Source: CADEEN01 sp963740395 (GTDB lineage Bacteria; Pseudomonadota; Gammaproteobacteria; Burkholderiales; Burkholderiaceae_C). From it: a stretch of 64,000 nucleotides of DNA. The notes beneath the pieces are model-generated. The model was not told the origin of the DNA. It saw only the letters and a program-made list of their open reading frames with translations, and did no database searches. Where the stretch lies: positions 1-64,000 of the forward strand of contig CAVUEP010000031.1 of assembly GCA_963740395.1 (NCBI GenBank). The letters are read 5' to 3'. Positions within the stretch are counted from its first letter, which is position 1, and each line of letters starts with the position of its first letter. Positions 17,792 through 28,084 of this stretch are shown here, piece by piece. A program made the translations under genes and the position numbers.

Positions 17792-19294
17792 TCCAGGGCG
17801 ATCCGTCGCGCCGCAAGGCGCCCGCATTGCGCGCGCTGCATGTCGGCGCAGAAATCTTCCCTCTGCTCAAGACCGGCGGACTGGCCGATGTGCTCGGTGC
17901 GCTGCCGGCCGCGCAGGCCCGGGCCGGCGTCGACGCGCGCGTGCTGTTGCCGGCCTTCCCGACGATCGAGGCTGCGCTGACCGACGCGCGCGAGGTGGGT
18001 CAGGTGGCGGCGCCCTGGGGCGGCGCGCCGGCGCGCTTGCTGACGGGGCGCTTCAAGGCCAAGTCGCTGCAAGGCGTGCAGGCCTACCTGCTGCACCAGG
18101 ACGCGCTTTACGCGCGGCCCGGTGATCCCTACGGCGACGCCAGCGGCGCGCCCTATGCCGACAACCACCGGCGCTTCGCTCTGCTGGGGCTGGCGGCGGC
18201 GCACCTGGCCGAGGGGCTCGATCCGGGCTGGCTGCCGCAGATCGTGCATGGACACGACTGGCATGCCGGGCTTGCGCCGGCCTACCTGGCATTTGCGCGA
18301 GCCACGGGCGCGAGCCAGGCCGCCAGCGTCTTCACGATCCACAACCTGGCGTATCAAGGCCTGTTCGCGTCGACGCACTTCGGCGAACTGGGATTGCCGG
18401 CGCAGGCCTACACCTTGCATGGCGTCGAGTTCCATGGCCAGGTCGCGTTCATGAAGGCTGGCATCTTCTATGCCGATCGCGTCACCACGGTCAGCCCGGG
18501 CTACGCGCAGGAAATCCAGGATGCGGCGCTCGGCTGCGGACTCGACGGTCTGTTGCGCGAGCGCAGTGCGGTGCTGTCGGGGATTCTCAATGGCGTCGAC
18601 GAGTCCGTCTGGGACCCCGCCCAGGACATGGCGCTGGCACGCCGCTTCAGCGCCGAAGGCATGACGGGCAAGGCCCACTGCAGGATGGCGCTGCAGCGCG
18701 AATGCGGTCTGGCCGTGCAGGGCAATTCCCCGCTGTTCACGGTCGTCAGCCGCCTGACCGAGCAGAAGGGCCTGCACCTCGTGGCCGAGGTGTTGCCGCA
18801 GATCATCGAGCGCGGCGGCCAGCTGGTCGTGCTCGGCAGCGGCGACGCGGACCTTGAATCGGTGTTCAAGCGCGCCGCCCAGGCCCACCCGCAGCAGGTG
18901 GCACTGCGCCAGGGCTATGACGAGGCGCTGTCGCACCGCATCTTTGCCGCCAGCGACGTGACGCTGGTGCCCTCGCGCTACGAGCCCTGCGGCCTGACGC
19001 AGCTGTATGCGCTGAAATACGGCAGCCTGCCACTGGCGCACCGCACCGGCGGCCTGGCCGACACGGTGGTCGACTGCACGCTCGAGGACATGGCCGACGA
19101 GCTGGCCACCGGATTCCTGTTCGAGCGCTTCGACGGCGCCGACCTGCACGCGCGCCCTGCGCCGCGCCTTCGCGCTGTGGGCGCGCCCGCGCGATTGGCG
19201 CACCGTGCGCCGCCGCGCCATGGCCCAGCGTTTTGGCTGGGACAGCGCGGCGTCGCGCTACCTCGAGCTGTACCGCCAGCTGCTGAGCAGCTGA
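17788..19294 (+). CDS. glgA: Glycogen synthase, one extra base near 19153
   Basis: GlgA is the GT5 glycosyltransferase that adds ADP-glucose units to glycogen. The N-terminal ADP-glucose site KTGGLADV (from Lys28), HGHDWHAGL, and the C-terminal ESRYEPCGLTQ-type motif (SRYEPCGLTQLYALKYG) are intact. Translated literally the frame misses the family C-terminus. Removing one C near 19153 restores ALRRAFALWARP and the end YLELYRQLLSS with a stop at 19292-19294. The start is GTG within the glgC stop. About 502 residues after correction, normal for the family. Confidence 0.92.
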
Positions 19295-19367
19295 GGCTGC
19301 GCGCTCCCAGGCTCGCCGGCCGCGTTGCCGCCTGGACCATGCTGCCAGCAGGCGCCGCCGCCACGAT

Positions 19368-20078
19368 TCAATGCTTGAGCTCGAAGCGTACGCCGCGGAA
19401 TGCCATCACGGTCGACTTCAGGCCGATCTTCTCGACGCTCAGGCCATCGACCGGCTTGTCGCCCTCGCGGAAGACCTGGCCGTTGAGGATCACCATGCGG
19501 CTGCGCGCGTTGGGCGAGTACATCGAACCGCCGACGGTCAACGCCGGCAGGCGGCTGCGAACGTCGGGCGGCAACTCGGCCAGGCTGTAGACCTTCGAGT
19601 CGGCGACTGGGGCGGCCGGCAGCGCGGGCTGGCCCGGCACCGCGCGCGGCGGCGTCTCGGCGGCCACGGCTGGCGCAGCCGCTGCTTCGCGTGCCGGCCG
19701 GCGTGGCGGTGGCGTCGTGGCGGCCAGCGAAGGGATCGGCGCGGGATCAGCGGCGACGACAGGCGCGGCCGACGTCACGGCAGGCGGCGGCGCGGGCGGG
19801 TCTTGCACGGTCGCTGGCGCTGGTGTCGCCGCCGGTGCCGGCACCTGCGCCGCTGGCGGCGGCGGGACGTCGGCCGTTGAGGCGTCGAACCAGCGCCAGG
19901 CCAGCCCGGCCAGCACGAGAGCGCCGACTCCGAGCGCGACCAGCCAGGCCCGCGACGGTCGTGCCGCAGCCAGTGCACCGCGCGCGGCGTCGATCTGGGC
20001 GTGCAGGTCGGGTACCGCCGCGGCATCGCGCTCGCGGTCGGCGTCGGCCTTCTTCAGCGCATCCAGGATGTAAGACAT
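19368..20078 (-). CDS. gspB: General secretion pathway protein B (GspB-type)
   Basis: This 236-residue protein starts MSYILDALKKADADRERD, the signature of GspB/ExeB-like proteins. One membrane segment follows (about residues 43-60), then a long Pro/Ala-rich periplasmic linker. The conserved C-terminal domain contains YSLAELPPDVR, SMYSPNARSRMVILNG and VFREGD. With GspA it inserts or positions the type II secretion secretin across the peptidoglycan. It starts within the gspA stop (ATGA overlap). The rest of the type II system is not in the window. Confidence 0.9.
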   Translation of the reverse strand: MSYILDALKKADADRERDAAAVPDLHAQIDAARGALAAARPSRAWLVALGVGALVLAGLAWRWFDASTADVPPPPAAQVPAPAATPAPATVQDPPAPPPAVTSAAPVVAADPAPIPSLAATTPPPRRPAREAAAAPAVAAETPPRAVPGQPALPAAPVADSKVYSLAELPPDVRSRLPALTVGGSMYSPNARSRMVILNGQVFREGDKPVDGLSVEKIGLKSTVMAFRGVRFELKH

Positions 20079-21808
20079 CAACGCCCGCCCGTGAGCCTCG
20101 GCTCGTGGTTGGTGCCCGGGGCCGCCGTGGCGCGCGTCAGCTGCATATAGGTCGTCGGCCCGGCCAGGCCGTCGGGTTTGAGGCCCTGGGCGAGCTGGAA
20201 GGCCTGCAGGCGCGTCTTCATGGCCGCGTCGACGCGCTGCGCGCCGGTGGGCACCGGCTCGCCGCGGACGGCGGCGAGCTGCCCGGCCAACTGATCGACC
20301 AATGCCCCGGTGTCGCCGGCGCCGATCGGACGCTGGTAGCCCGCCGGTGCCTGCCAGTAGGTGGCAAAGTCCCCACGCCACAGGTGGGCCAGCGCGACCA
20401 GCGACACGACCACATCCTGGGCGCCCATGCGCAGCGTCGCGCTGCGCTCGTCGATGGCCACCAGCAGCGCATGCAGCGGCCGCCCGGCCTCGTCGAGCAG
20501 GGTTACGATGCCGGGCCGATTGAGCTGGCGGATCAGCGGCAGCCCCGCCGCGCCGACCTTGACGCATTGCCACGTCGATGGCGGCGCCGGCGTGCACGGG
20601 TCGGCTGCGTTGGCGTCGGGCCCGCCGTCGGCCCACAGTGGCGCCAGCTCGCGCCAGGCCTCGACTTCGCTGCGCAACGGTTTCGCGAACGCGCGCGTCA
20701 CGGTGGCGGCAGTGAGAAACAGCGGCGCGACGCTGGCGGCAGGCGGGGCCGAAGCCGGCGCGGCGGCGGTCTCGATCGGCGCGGATGCAGCGCCTTGTGT
20801 CAGCGCCGACACGTCGACCGGCGCGGACGACGCGGCGAGCATCGACGCCGGCGCTGCGGCGGTCGCGGGCAGACCGGGTGCCGGTTCGTGCGTCAACCAG
20901 AGCGCGGTGCCTGCGGCCAGCGCCGCGCCGGCCAGCGCGCCCAGGCCCCAGGGCACCAGCCGGCGCAGCGCCTGCAGGCGGCGATCGGGGCCGAAGACTT
21001 CGGCGGCGGCCTGATCGACGATTCGCTGATCGACCCGCGCCACACCATCGGCATAGGCGCCCAGCAGCGCGCGGTCGGCCAGCAGGTTGATGCGCCGCGG
21101 CACGCCGCGCGAATGCACATGGATACGGCGCATCGCCGCCTTGGAGAACGGATTGGCGGTGGCCAGTCCCGCGACGCCCAGCCGGTGGCGCAGGTACTTC
21201 GCGGTCTCGGCCTCGGTCAGCGCGCCGAGGTGGTAGCGCGCGATCACGCGCTGCGCCAGCTGTTCGAGTTCGGGGCGCGCCAGCATCGTGCGCAACTCGG
21301 GCTGGCCGATGAGCACGATCTGCAGCAGCTTGCGCTGGTTGGTCTCGAGGTTGGTCAGCAGGCGCAGCTGCTCGAGCACGCCCGTCGCGAGGTTCTGTGC
21401 CTCGTCGATGATCAGCACGTTGTTCAGGCCGATCGCATGCGTCTTGAGCAGGAACTCGTTCAACGGATCGAGATAGTCCTTGACCGTGGGCGCGCCCGCG
21501 CCGTCGTGGTGGTAGGGCACGTGGAACTCGTCGCACACCGTCTTCAGCAACTCCAGCGCCGTCAGCTTGGGGTTGAAGATGTAGGCCACGTTGCAGCGCT
21601 TGGGGATCTGCTCCAGCAGGCAGCGGCACACGGTGGTCTTGCCCGCGCCGATCTCGCCGGTCAGCAGCACGAAGCCGCCGCCCGCGCCCTTGACGCCGTA
21701 CAGCAGGTGCGCCAGCGCCTCGCGATGCCGCTCGCTCATGAAGAGGTAGCGCGGATCGGGCGCGATCGAGAACGGCTCGTGCTTGAGGCCGAAGAAGGAC
21801 GCGTACAT
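20078..21808 (-). CDS. gspA: General secretion pathway ATPase GspA/ExeA-like
   Basis: This is a 576-residue inner-membrane AAA ATPase. It has MYASFFGLKHEPF at the N-terminus, Walker A GEIGAGKT (residues 51-58) and Walker B VLIIDEAQN. The AAA lid is followed by one membrane segment near residue 300 and an Ala/Pro linker. The periplasmic C-terminus carries a peptidoglycan-binding domain (LQAFQLAQGLKPDGLAGPTT). ExeA/GspA hydrolyses ATP and binds peptidoglycan to let the secretin assemble. Coupled to gspB. Confidence 0.9.
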   Translation of the reverse strand: MYASFFGLKHEPFSIAPDPRYLFMSERHREALAHLLYGVKGAGGGFVLLTGEIGAGKTTVCRCLLEQIPKRCNVAYIFNPKLTALELLKTVCDEFHVPYHHDGAGAPTVKDYLDPLNEFLLKTHAIGLNNVLIIDEAQNLATGVLEQLRLLTNLETNQRKLLQIVLIGQPELRTMLARPELEQLAQRVIARYHLGALTEAETAKYLRHRLGVAGLATANPFSKAAMRRIHVHSRGVPRRINLLADRALLGAYADGVARVDQRIVDQAAAEVFGPDRRLQALRRLVPWGLGALAGAALAAGTALWLTHEPAPGLPATAAAPASMLAASSAPVDVSALTQGAASAPIETAAAPASAPPAASVAPLFLTAATVTRAFAKPLRSEVEAWRELAPLWADGGPDANAADPCTPAPPSTWQCVKVGAAGLPLIRQLNRPGIVTLLDEAGRPLHALLVAIDERSATLRMGAQDVVVSLVALAHLWRGDFATYWQAPAGYQRPIGAGDTGALVDQLAGQLAAVRGEPVPTGAQRVDAAMKTRLQAFQLAQGLKPDGLAGPTTYMQLTRATAAPGTNHEPRLTGGR

Positions 21809-21865
21809 GGAGCGGAAGAATACCGCGCAGGCGCGGTTCGCCCCGGGAGCGCCTGCCTGCAGCGT

Positions 21866-22525
21866 CTAGGCGCTCAGTAGTCCGCGTGTTTCGATGGTGC
21901 GCACGACTTCGGCCAGGCCCTGGCTCGTGCGCAGGTTGGTCATCACGTATGGCCGTGCGCTGGCGTGCAGGGGGCGCATGCGCTGCGTGTCAGCTTCCAT
22001 CACCGCCAGATCGGCGCCGACATGCGGCGCCAGGTCGGTCTTGTTGATCACGAGCAGGTCGCTCTTGGTGATGCCGGGGCCACCCTTGCGCGGAATCTTC
22101 TCGCCGCCGGCGACGTCGATGACATAGATCGTCAGGTCCGACAGCTCCGGGCTGAAGGTGGCGGCCAGGTTGTCACCGCCGGACTCGATGAAGACGATGT
22201 CGGCGTTGGGGAACCGGTCGAGCATACGGTCGACGGCTTCGAGGTTGATGCTGGCGTCTTCGCGGATCGCGGTGTGCGGGCAGCCGCCTGTTTCGACGCC
22301 CATGATGCGATCGGGCTCCAGCGCACCGGCCACGGTCAGCAGACGCTGGTCTTCCTTGGTGTAGATGTCGTTGGTCACGACCACCAGATCCCAGCGTTCG
22401 CGCATCGCCTTGCAGAGTTTTTCCACCAGCGTGGTCTTGCCCGAGCCGACCGGGCCGCCCACGCCCACGCGCAGCGGGGGCAGTTTCTTGGTGCGGCCTT
22501 GGATGTGATGCAGCGGGGTGGTCAT
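21866..22525 (-). CDS. ureG: Urease accessory GTPase UreG
   Basis: UreG is the SIMIBI-class GTPase that, with UreE and the UreF-UreD complex, delivers nickel to urease. P-loop GPVGSGKT is at residues 24-31. VVTNDIYTKEDQ, the metal-binding GGCPHTAIRED (Cys-Pro-His) and NKTDLAP follow. The 219 residues are intact. Its ATG overlaps the ureF stop by four bases; it is last of the ureEFG group. Confidence 0.97.
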   Translation of the reverse strand: MTTPLHHIQGRTKKLPPLRVGVGGPVGSGKTTLVEKLCKAMRERWDLVVVTNDIYTKEDQRLLTVAGALEPDRIMGVETGGCPHTAIREDASINLEAVDRMLDRFPNADIVFIESGGDNLAATFSPELSDLTIYVIDVAGGEKIPRKGGPGITKSDLLVINKTDLAPHVGADLAVMEADTQRMRPLHASARPYVMTNLRTSQGLAEVVRTIETRGLLSA

Positions 22526-23208
22526 GATCTAAAGAGCCTCGAGTACTGGGTTTCGTGCTGCGACGACAGGATCGCGAGCATCGGTGTGAAGGCCTGCCGC
22601 TCGTCGTCGGCCAGCAAAAGTGCCGCCTCGACGACCGGCGGCAGCGCCGCGGCCAGGGTGCCGAGGATGCGCTGACCACCACTCTGCCCGAGCGACATGG
22701 CCTTCAGGGCGGCCTGCACCATGTTCTCGGCCCAACCGAAGCCGAAAGCGAGCAGCGCGTCTCGCGCCGCGGCGCCGCTGGTCGCCGCAGCCAGCGCGAA
22801 GGCGATCGGCCAGGCAGGCGCAGGGGCGAGGCGGGCCAGCGCGCCCACGCGGGCGCTGTCGGGCTCGCGCTGGCGCAACCAGTCGCGCATCGAGCGGCCC
22901 ATCTGCTCGCTCTGACGGCGCAATTCGCTCGTTTCCCGTGTGGCCAAGGCCCAGTCGTTGAGCGCAGTGATGCGTGCCATGTCGTGTGCGGTCCAGGCTG
23001 CGATCGCCTGCGCCAGCAGCGGCAGCTCGCTGCGGCCGAGCGCGAGCAGCAACTGATCGACCAGCCAGGCCTGCGCGCTGTCCTCATCGCGCACGGCGCC
23101 GGACTCGATGGCCGCTTCCAGGCCCTCCGAGTAGCTGAAGCCGCCCACCGGCAATGCCGGCGAGGCCAACCACAGCAGTTGCAGCAGCGACTGAGGGGCC
23201 GGGCTCAT
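22522..23208 (-). CDS. ureF: Urease accessory protein UreF
   Basis: UreF is the all-helical urease chaperone that bridges UreD-bound apo-urease and UreG. It starts MSPAPQSLLQLLWLASPALPVGGFSYSEG in two characteristic blocks (LLWLASPALP and GGFSYSEGLE) and ends YSRLFRS, 228 residues. Read literally it is in frame with the preceding ureE, making an apparent UreE-UreF fusion. I place its own start at ATG 23208, because a one-base correction in ureE produces a normal His-rich UreE tail and a TGA overlapping this ATG. Confidence 0.93.
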   Translation of the reverse strand: MSPAPQSLLQLLWLASPALPVGGFSYSEGLEAAIESGAVRDEDSAQAWLVDQLLLALGRSELPLLAQAIAAWTAHDMARITALNDWALATRETSELRRQSEQMGRSMRDWLRQREPDSARVGALARLAPAPAWPIAFALAAATSGAAARDALLAFGFGWAENMVQAALKAMSLGQSGGQRILGTLAAALPPVVEAALLLADDERQAFTPMLAILSSQHETQYSRLFRS

Positions 23209-23712
23209 CCGTGCTCGTGACCGCGGTCGTGGTCGGCCATGCGCATGACCCTGGGCGTGCGCGGCATAGGCGCCGCCTTCGGGTTCGAATGGCGCACTCA
23301 CTTCGGTCACGGTCAGGTGCATCGAGCGCAACATGCCGGCCAGCACCGGGTCGGGCTCGAGCTGCAGGTGATCGGCCCGGACCTCGAGCGCCACATGGCG
23401 GTTGCCGAGGTGGTAGGCCGCGCGCGGCAGGTCCAGCGGTGTGCCGTGTTCGGCGCAGGCCATGACGCGCAACACCGGCTGCGGCGCGGCCACCACGCGC
23501 ACCAGCGAGCCATCCTCGGCCACCAGCACATCGCCACCGCGCAACACCTGGCCGCGCGGCAAGAAGATGCCGAGGCGGCGGCCGCCACTGTCGGTGACGT
23601 CGAATCGGCTCTTGCAGCGCGTATCCCAATCGAGTTCGATGCTGGCGGCCCGCTTGAGCAGCACGGATGCCACGCCGCGGGCCTGGGCGATTCGCTTGTT
23701 GACATGCAGCAT
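23205..23712 (-). CDS. ureE: Urease nickel metallochaperone UreE, frame broken near 23235
   Basis: UreE dimers bind nickel and hand it to UreG. The N-terminal peptide-binding domain (LGIFLPRGQVLRGGDVL) and the metal-binding domain (YHLGNRHVALEV, PFEPEGGAYA) are intact. The natural tail is His-rich. In the literal frame it becomes GRPRPRSRAR and runs on into ureF, while the neighbouring frame reads GDHDRGHEHG and stops at 23205-23207. One extra base near 23235 explains this. The start is ATG 23712, seven bases after the upstream small gene. About 168 residues. Confidence 0.9.
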
Positions 23713-23719
23713 CGGCGAA

Positions 23720-23944
23720 TTATCGAGCTTCCCCCTGCACTTCGTGGCGCGCCGCCGCCGCGTCGAGGTCAGCGGCAAATCCGGGATCCGAGTGCCGGTG
23801 GTTGTCGGCCAGCGCGCGTACCGCCGCGATGTCCTGGGCCAGGCTCGATGGCGTCGCCTGCGGACGACGGCGCCAGGTCCGGAGCATGGTTCTGAGGATC
23901 GCGACGCCGGGGGCGAGCGCGGAGATCGTGGTGGCGGTGTCCAT
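23720..23944 (-). CDS. Small protein of unknown function upstream of ureE
   Basis: This 74-residue protein has a hydrophobic N-terminal stretch (ISALAPGVAILRTML) followed by a basic segment (RTWRRRP) and a charged helical tail with His and Asp residues (LADNHRHSDPGFAADLD). It could be a small membrane-associated protein. It lies 11 bases after another small gene and ends seven bases before ureE, so all are likely on one transcript. I recognise no family; it might be spurious, but spacing and coding character favour a real gene. Confidence 0.5.
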   Translation of the reverse strand: MDTATTISALAPGVAILRTMLRTWRRRPQATPSSLAQDIAAVRALADNHRHSDPGFAADLDAAAARHEVQGEAR

Positions 23945-23955
23945 CGTGGCGGCCC

Positions 23956-24177
23956 TCAGGTCATGGAGTCGAAATGGCTGGCGATGCGAAGCTGCCTTGC
24001 CAATGCCGGGTCGTGCAGCTCGACACGCTGCGCCAAGTCCAGCAGTTCGCGCGTAGCGCGGCGGCGGCCGCTCTCCTCTAGCGCGCGCCAGATCGCGCTT
24101 CCCACACGTCGCCAGACCGTGGTCGTGGGTCGACGGCAGGGTGCCGATGGATTCAGATGGATCGATTGCGTGGACAT
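23956..24177 (-). CDS. Small basic helical protein, DUF1127-like in layout
   Basis: A 73-residue protein with a Trp/Arg-rich centre (VWRRVGSAIWRALEESGRRRATREL) shown here as two blocks, VWRRVGSAIWRAL and GRRRATRELLDLAQR, then a His/Asp tail. Small Arg/Trp-rich proteins of this shape are often placed in DUF1127, but the match is weak. The first in-frame start is ATG 24216; ATG 24177 (MSTQSIHLN) is preferred because a GAGAGGG sequence precedes it. It is the first gene of the unit leading to ureE and is divergent from the LysR gene. Confidence 0.5.
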   Translation of the reverse strand: MSTQSIHLNPSAPCRRPTTTVWRRVGSAIWRALEESGRRRATRELLDLAQRVELHDPALARQLRIASHFDSMT

Positions 24178-24343
24178 GGGCTTGACCCTCTCACGTGGCG
24201 GGTCGGATTGACCCATGCACGTGAGATTGGGGTTTTCCCTTAACCTTGTGAAATTCCCACTCGAAACCCGGGCATCACGCCCGCGAATACGCAGTGCAAG
24301 AAATCACGTTGGGCTCCGGCCTCTCCCCCTCTATGGCGCCCCC

Positions 24344-25279
24344 ATGAACTTCCGCACCCTGGATCTGAACCTGCTGCGTGTCTTCGACGTGGTCATGGTG
24401 GAGCGCAATGTCACCCGCTCGGCCGAGCGCCTGGCGATGACGCAGCCGGCCGTGAGCAACGCGTTGCGCCGGCTGCGCGAGGCGATCGGCGAAGAATTGT
24501 TTGTGCCCGGCTCGACCGGCGTGAAGCCGACGCCGCAAGCGGTCGCGCTGTGGCCGGCCATCCGGGACGCGCTGGTCGGATTGCGCGATCTCCTGGACCC
24601 GCAGGATTTCGATCCGGCGCGCGACGCACGCCGCTTCACGCTGGCGATGACCGATGCGACGGCGGCGGTGATCCTGCCGCGGCTGCTGGCTTCGTTCGAA
24701 CAGACGCACGCCAGCGTGTCGTTGCAGGTCGTGCCGCTGACCACTCGCGACCCGCGCGCGCTGCTCGAGCGCGGCGGCGCCGACGCGGCCATCGGTTTCT
24801 TTCCCGACGTGGCGCGCGCCTTTGCCGCGTCGCTCGGCGACGGCGAGACCGTGCTCGACGCTCTCTACGACTGCGACTACGTCTGCGCCATGCGGCGCGA
24901 CCATCCGCTCGCGGCGCAGCAGCCGCTGACACTCGACGCCTACTGCGCCGCCGGGCACGCGCGCGTCAGCTTTGCCGGCCGGCCACACGGCTTCGTCGAC
25001 GAGATGCTGACGCGGCTCGGCCGCAAGCGTCGCGTCGCGCTGGTCATCAATCAGCACGCCGCGGCGGTGCAGGTGCTGCGTCAATCCGATCTGCTCTCGG
25101 TACTGCCGCGACGCTTCGTCGAGGCCAGCGACACGGCGCACGCGCTGCACGTCACGGCGCTGCCGTTTGACATGCCGCGGGTGGAGATCGGCCTGTTGTG
25201 GCACCGCCGGCACGAGCGCGACGCCGCGCAGCGCTGGCTACGCGAGACCATCGCCCGCATTGCGCCGCACGACCGCTGA
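24344..25279 (+). CDS. LysR-family transcriptional regulator
   Basis: This is a 311-residue LysR regulator. The N-terminal winged helix-turn-helix reads LDLNLLRVFDVVM, then SAERLAMTQPAVSNALRRLRE (given here as SAERLAMTQPAVSN and ALRRLREAIG). The effector-binding domain begins near residue 90 (RRFTLAMTDATAAVILPRLL). The NodD/PcpR-like N-terminus does not identify the ligand. It sits between ureC and the ureEFG unit, pointing away from the latter, and could control the divergent small genes and ureEFG across the 127-170-base gap. ATG 24344 is chosen because upstream in-frame sequence is non-homologous. Confidence 0.92.
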   Translation: MNFRTLDLNLLRVFDVVMVERNVTRSAERLAMTQPAVSNALRRLREAIGEELFVPGSTGVKPTPQAVALWPAIRDALVGLRDLLDPQDFDPARDARRFTLAMTDATAAVILPRLLASFEQTHASVSLQVVPLTTRDPRALLERGGADAAIGFFPDVARAFAASLGDGETVLDALYDCDYVCAMRRDHPLAAQQPLTLDAYCAAGHARVSFAGRPHGFVDEMLTRLGRKRRVALVINQHAAAVQVLRQSDLLSVLPRRFVEASDTAHALHVTALPFDMPRVEIGLLWHRRHERDAAQRWLRETIARIAPHDR

Positions 25280-25363
25280 CCCGGCGATGCGCTCGCCAGG
25301 TGGGGCCGTTCAGGTCGCAGCGAAGGCCCGAGCTACCGGCACTGTGTCGCGCCGTCGGACCCG

Positions 25364-27079
<1,716 letters not shown>

Positions 27080-27080
<1 letters not shown>

Positions 27081-27385
27081 CACAGGGCTCCCATCACGTC
27101 GCCACGGAAGCCATAGACGAGGCGCTCGCCGGCGTAATCGACCAGCTCGACGGTGCGCTGCTGGCCCGGCTCGAAGCGCACCGCGGTGCCCGAGGCGATG
27201 TTCAGCCGCATGCCGCGCGCCGCGGCGCGGTCGAAGCGCAGCGCGGCGTTGGTCTCGGCGAAGTGGTAGTGCGAGCCGACCTGGATCGGCCGGTCGCCGG
27301 TGTTCTCGACCACCAGCGTGAGCGTGCGCCGGCCGACGTTGATCTCGATGTCGGGGCCGGCGGCGAAGAGTTCACCGGGGATCAT
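27080..27385 (-). CDS. ureB: Urease subunit beta
   Basis: This is the 101-residue UreB, a structural subunit of the urease trimer. It starts MIPGELFAAGPDIEIN and contains the family block VGSHYHFAETN and FDRAAARGMRLNI. The start at 27385 is fixed by homology; the longer open frame upstream overlaps the small membrane protein gene and is not UreB-like. It overlaps ureC by three bases. Confidence 0.95.
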
Positions 27386-27398
27386 GGCCAGGCTCGCA

Positions 27399-27566
27399 TC
27401 ACTTGCGGCTGCGCCACCACGCCAGGCCGCCGATCGCCAGTGCCAGCACCGTGAAACCGAACAAGTCGCTGGCGTGCAAGTGGGTGCCGCTGAAGCCGTG
27501 GCCGTCGTGCGCGATCGCCATTCCAGCGTAAATCGCCACGCACGCAATCGATGCGCTTCTGAACAT
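27399..27566 (-). CDS. Small exported single-span protein inserted between ureA and ureB
   Basis: This 55-residue protein was found by reading between the two subunit genes. It has an N-terminal signal-like segment (RSASIACVAIYAGMAIA), a His-rich motif HDGHGFSGTHLHASD, one membrane segment (LFGFTVLALAIGGLAWW) and a basic end (RSRK). GAGGAG just upstream of ATG 27566 is a strong ribosome-binding site. The spacing is 11 bases from ureA and 13 to ureB, so it belongs to the operon. The periplasmic His cluster could bind nickel, which is inference. Similar proteins seem to occur at this place in other Burkholderiales. Confidence 0.7.
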   Translation of the reverse strand: MFRSASIACVAIYAGMAIAHDGHGFSGTHLHASDLFGFTVLALAIGGLAWWRSRK

Positions 27567-27577
27567 TCGGTGTCTCC

Positions 27578-27880
<303 letters not shown>

Positions 27881-27984
27881 CCGGCGACTCCTGGGGATGT
27901 GTGGCTCGTGGTGCGCAGCTTAAGCCTGATTCACCACTACCCAATCGTTAGCAATCCCCGTGCCCTGTGGTGCGGCGCCCCGCG

Positions 27985-28001
27985 TGCAACGCGATGGTGC
28001 G
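27985..28001. promoter_or_regulatory. Possible NtrC-binding site
   Basis: TGCAAC, five bases, then GGTGCG matches the NtrC consensus TGCACC-N5-GGTGCA at 10 of 12 positions. It is only about 20 bp upstream of the -24 element of the urtA promoter, closer than usual, and lies between urtA and ureA so it could serve both directions. Confidence 0.4.
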
Positions 28002-28019
28002 CCCCTCGGGCTGCAACGC

Positions 28020-28035
28020 TGGCACGTTCGTTGCA
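28020..28035 (+). promoter_or_regulatory. Sigma-54 (-24/-12) promoter of urtABCDE
   Basis: TGGCACG-N4-TTGCA with exact GG-to-GC spacing is a full match to the RpoN consensus. Transcription would begin about 12 bases after the GC, leaving a leader of roughly 40 bases before urtA (ATG 28085, with AGGAG upstream). This indicates nitrogen-limitation control of urea uptake. Confidence 0.8.
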
Positions 28036-28084
28036 ATCGTCACGTTGGGCATTCAGATCCATCCACCAACAGGAGCGAGAAGCT

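Noticed and set aside
19368..21629. 753-codon minus-strand frame covering gspB and most of gspA
   Set aside because: Only its last 236 codons (GspB) are real; the upstream part is an out-of-frame, Arg-rich reading of gspA, which is intact in its own frame.
24215..24343. N-terminal extension of the LysR protein from ATG 24215
   Set aside because: The 43 extra residues lack homology and overlap the divergent small gene and its promoter region; the winged-helix domain begins at 24344.
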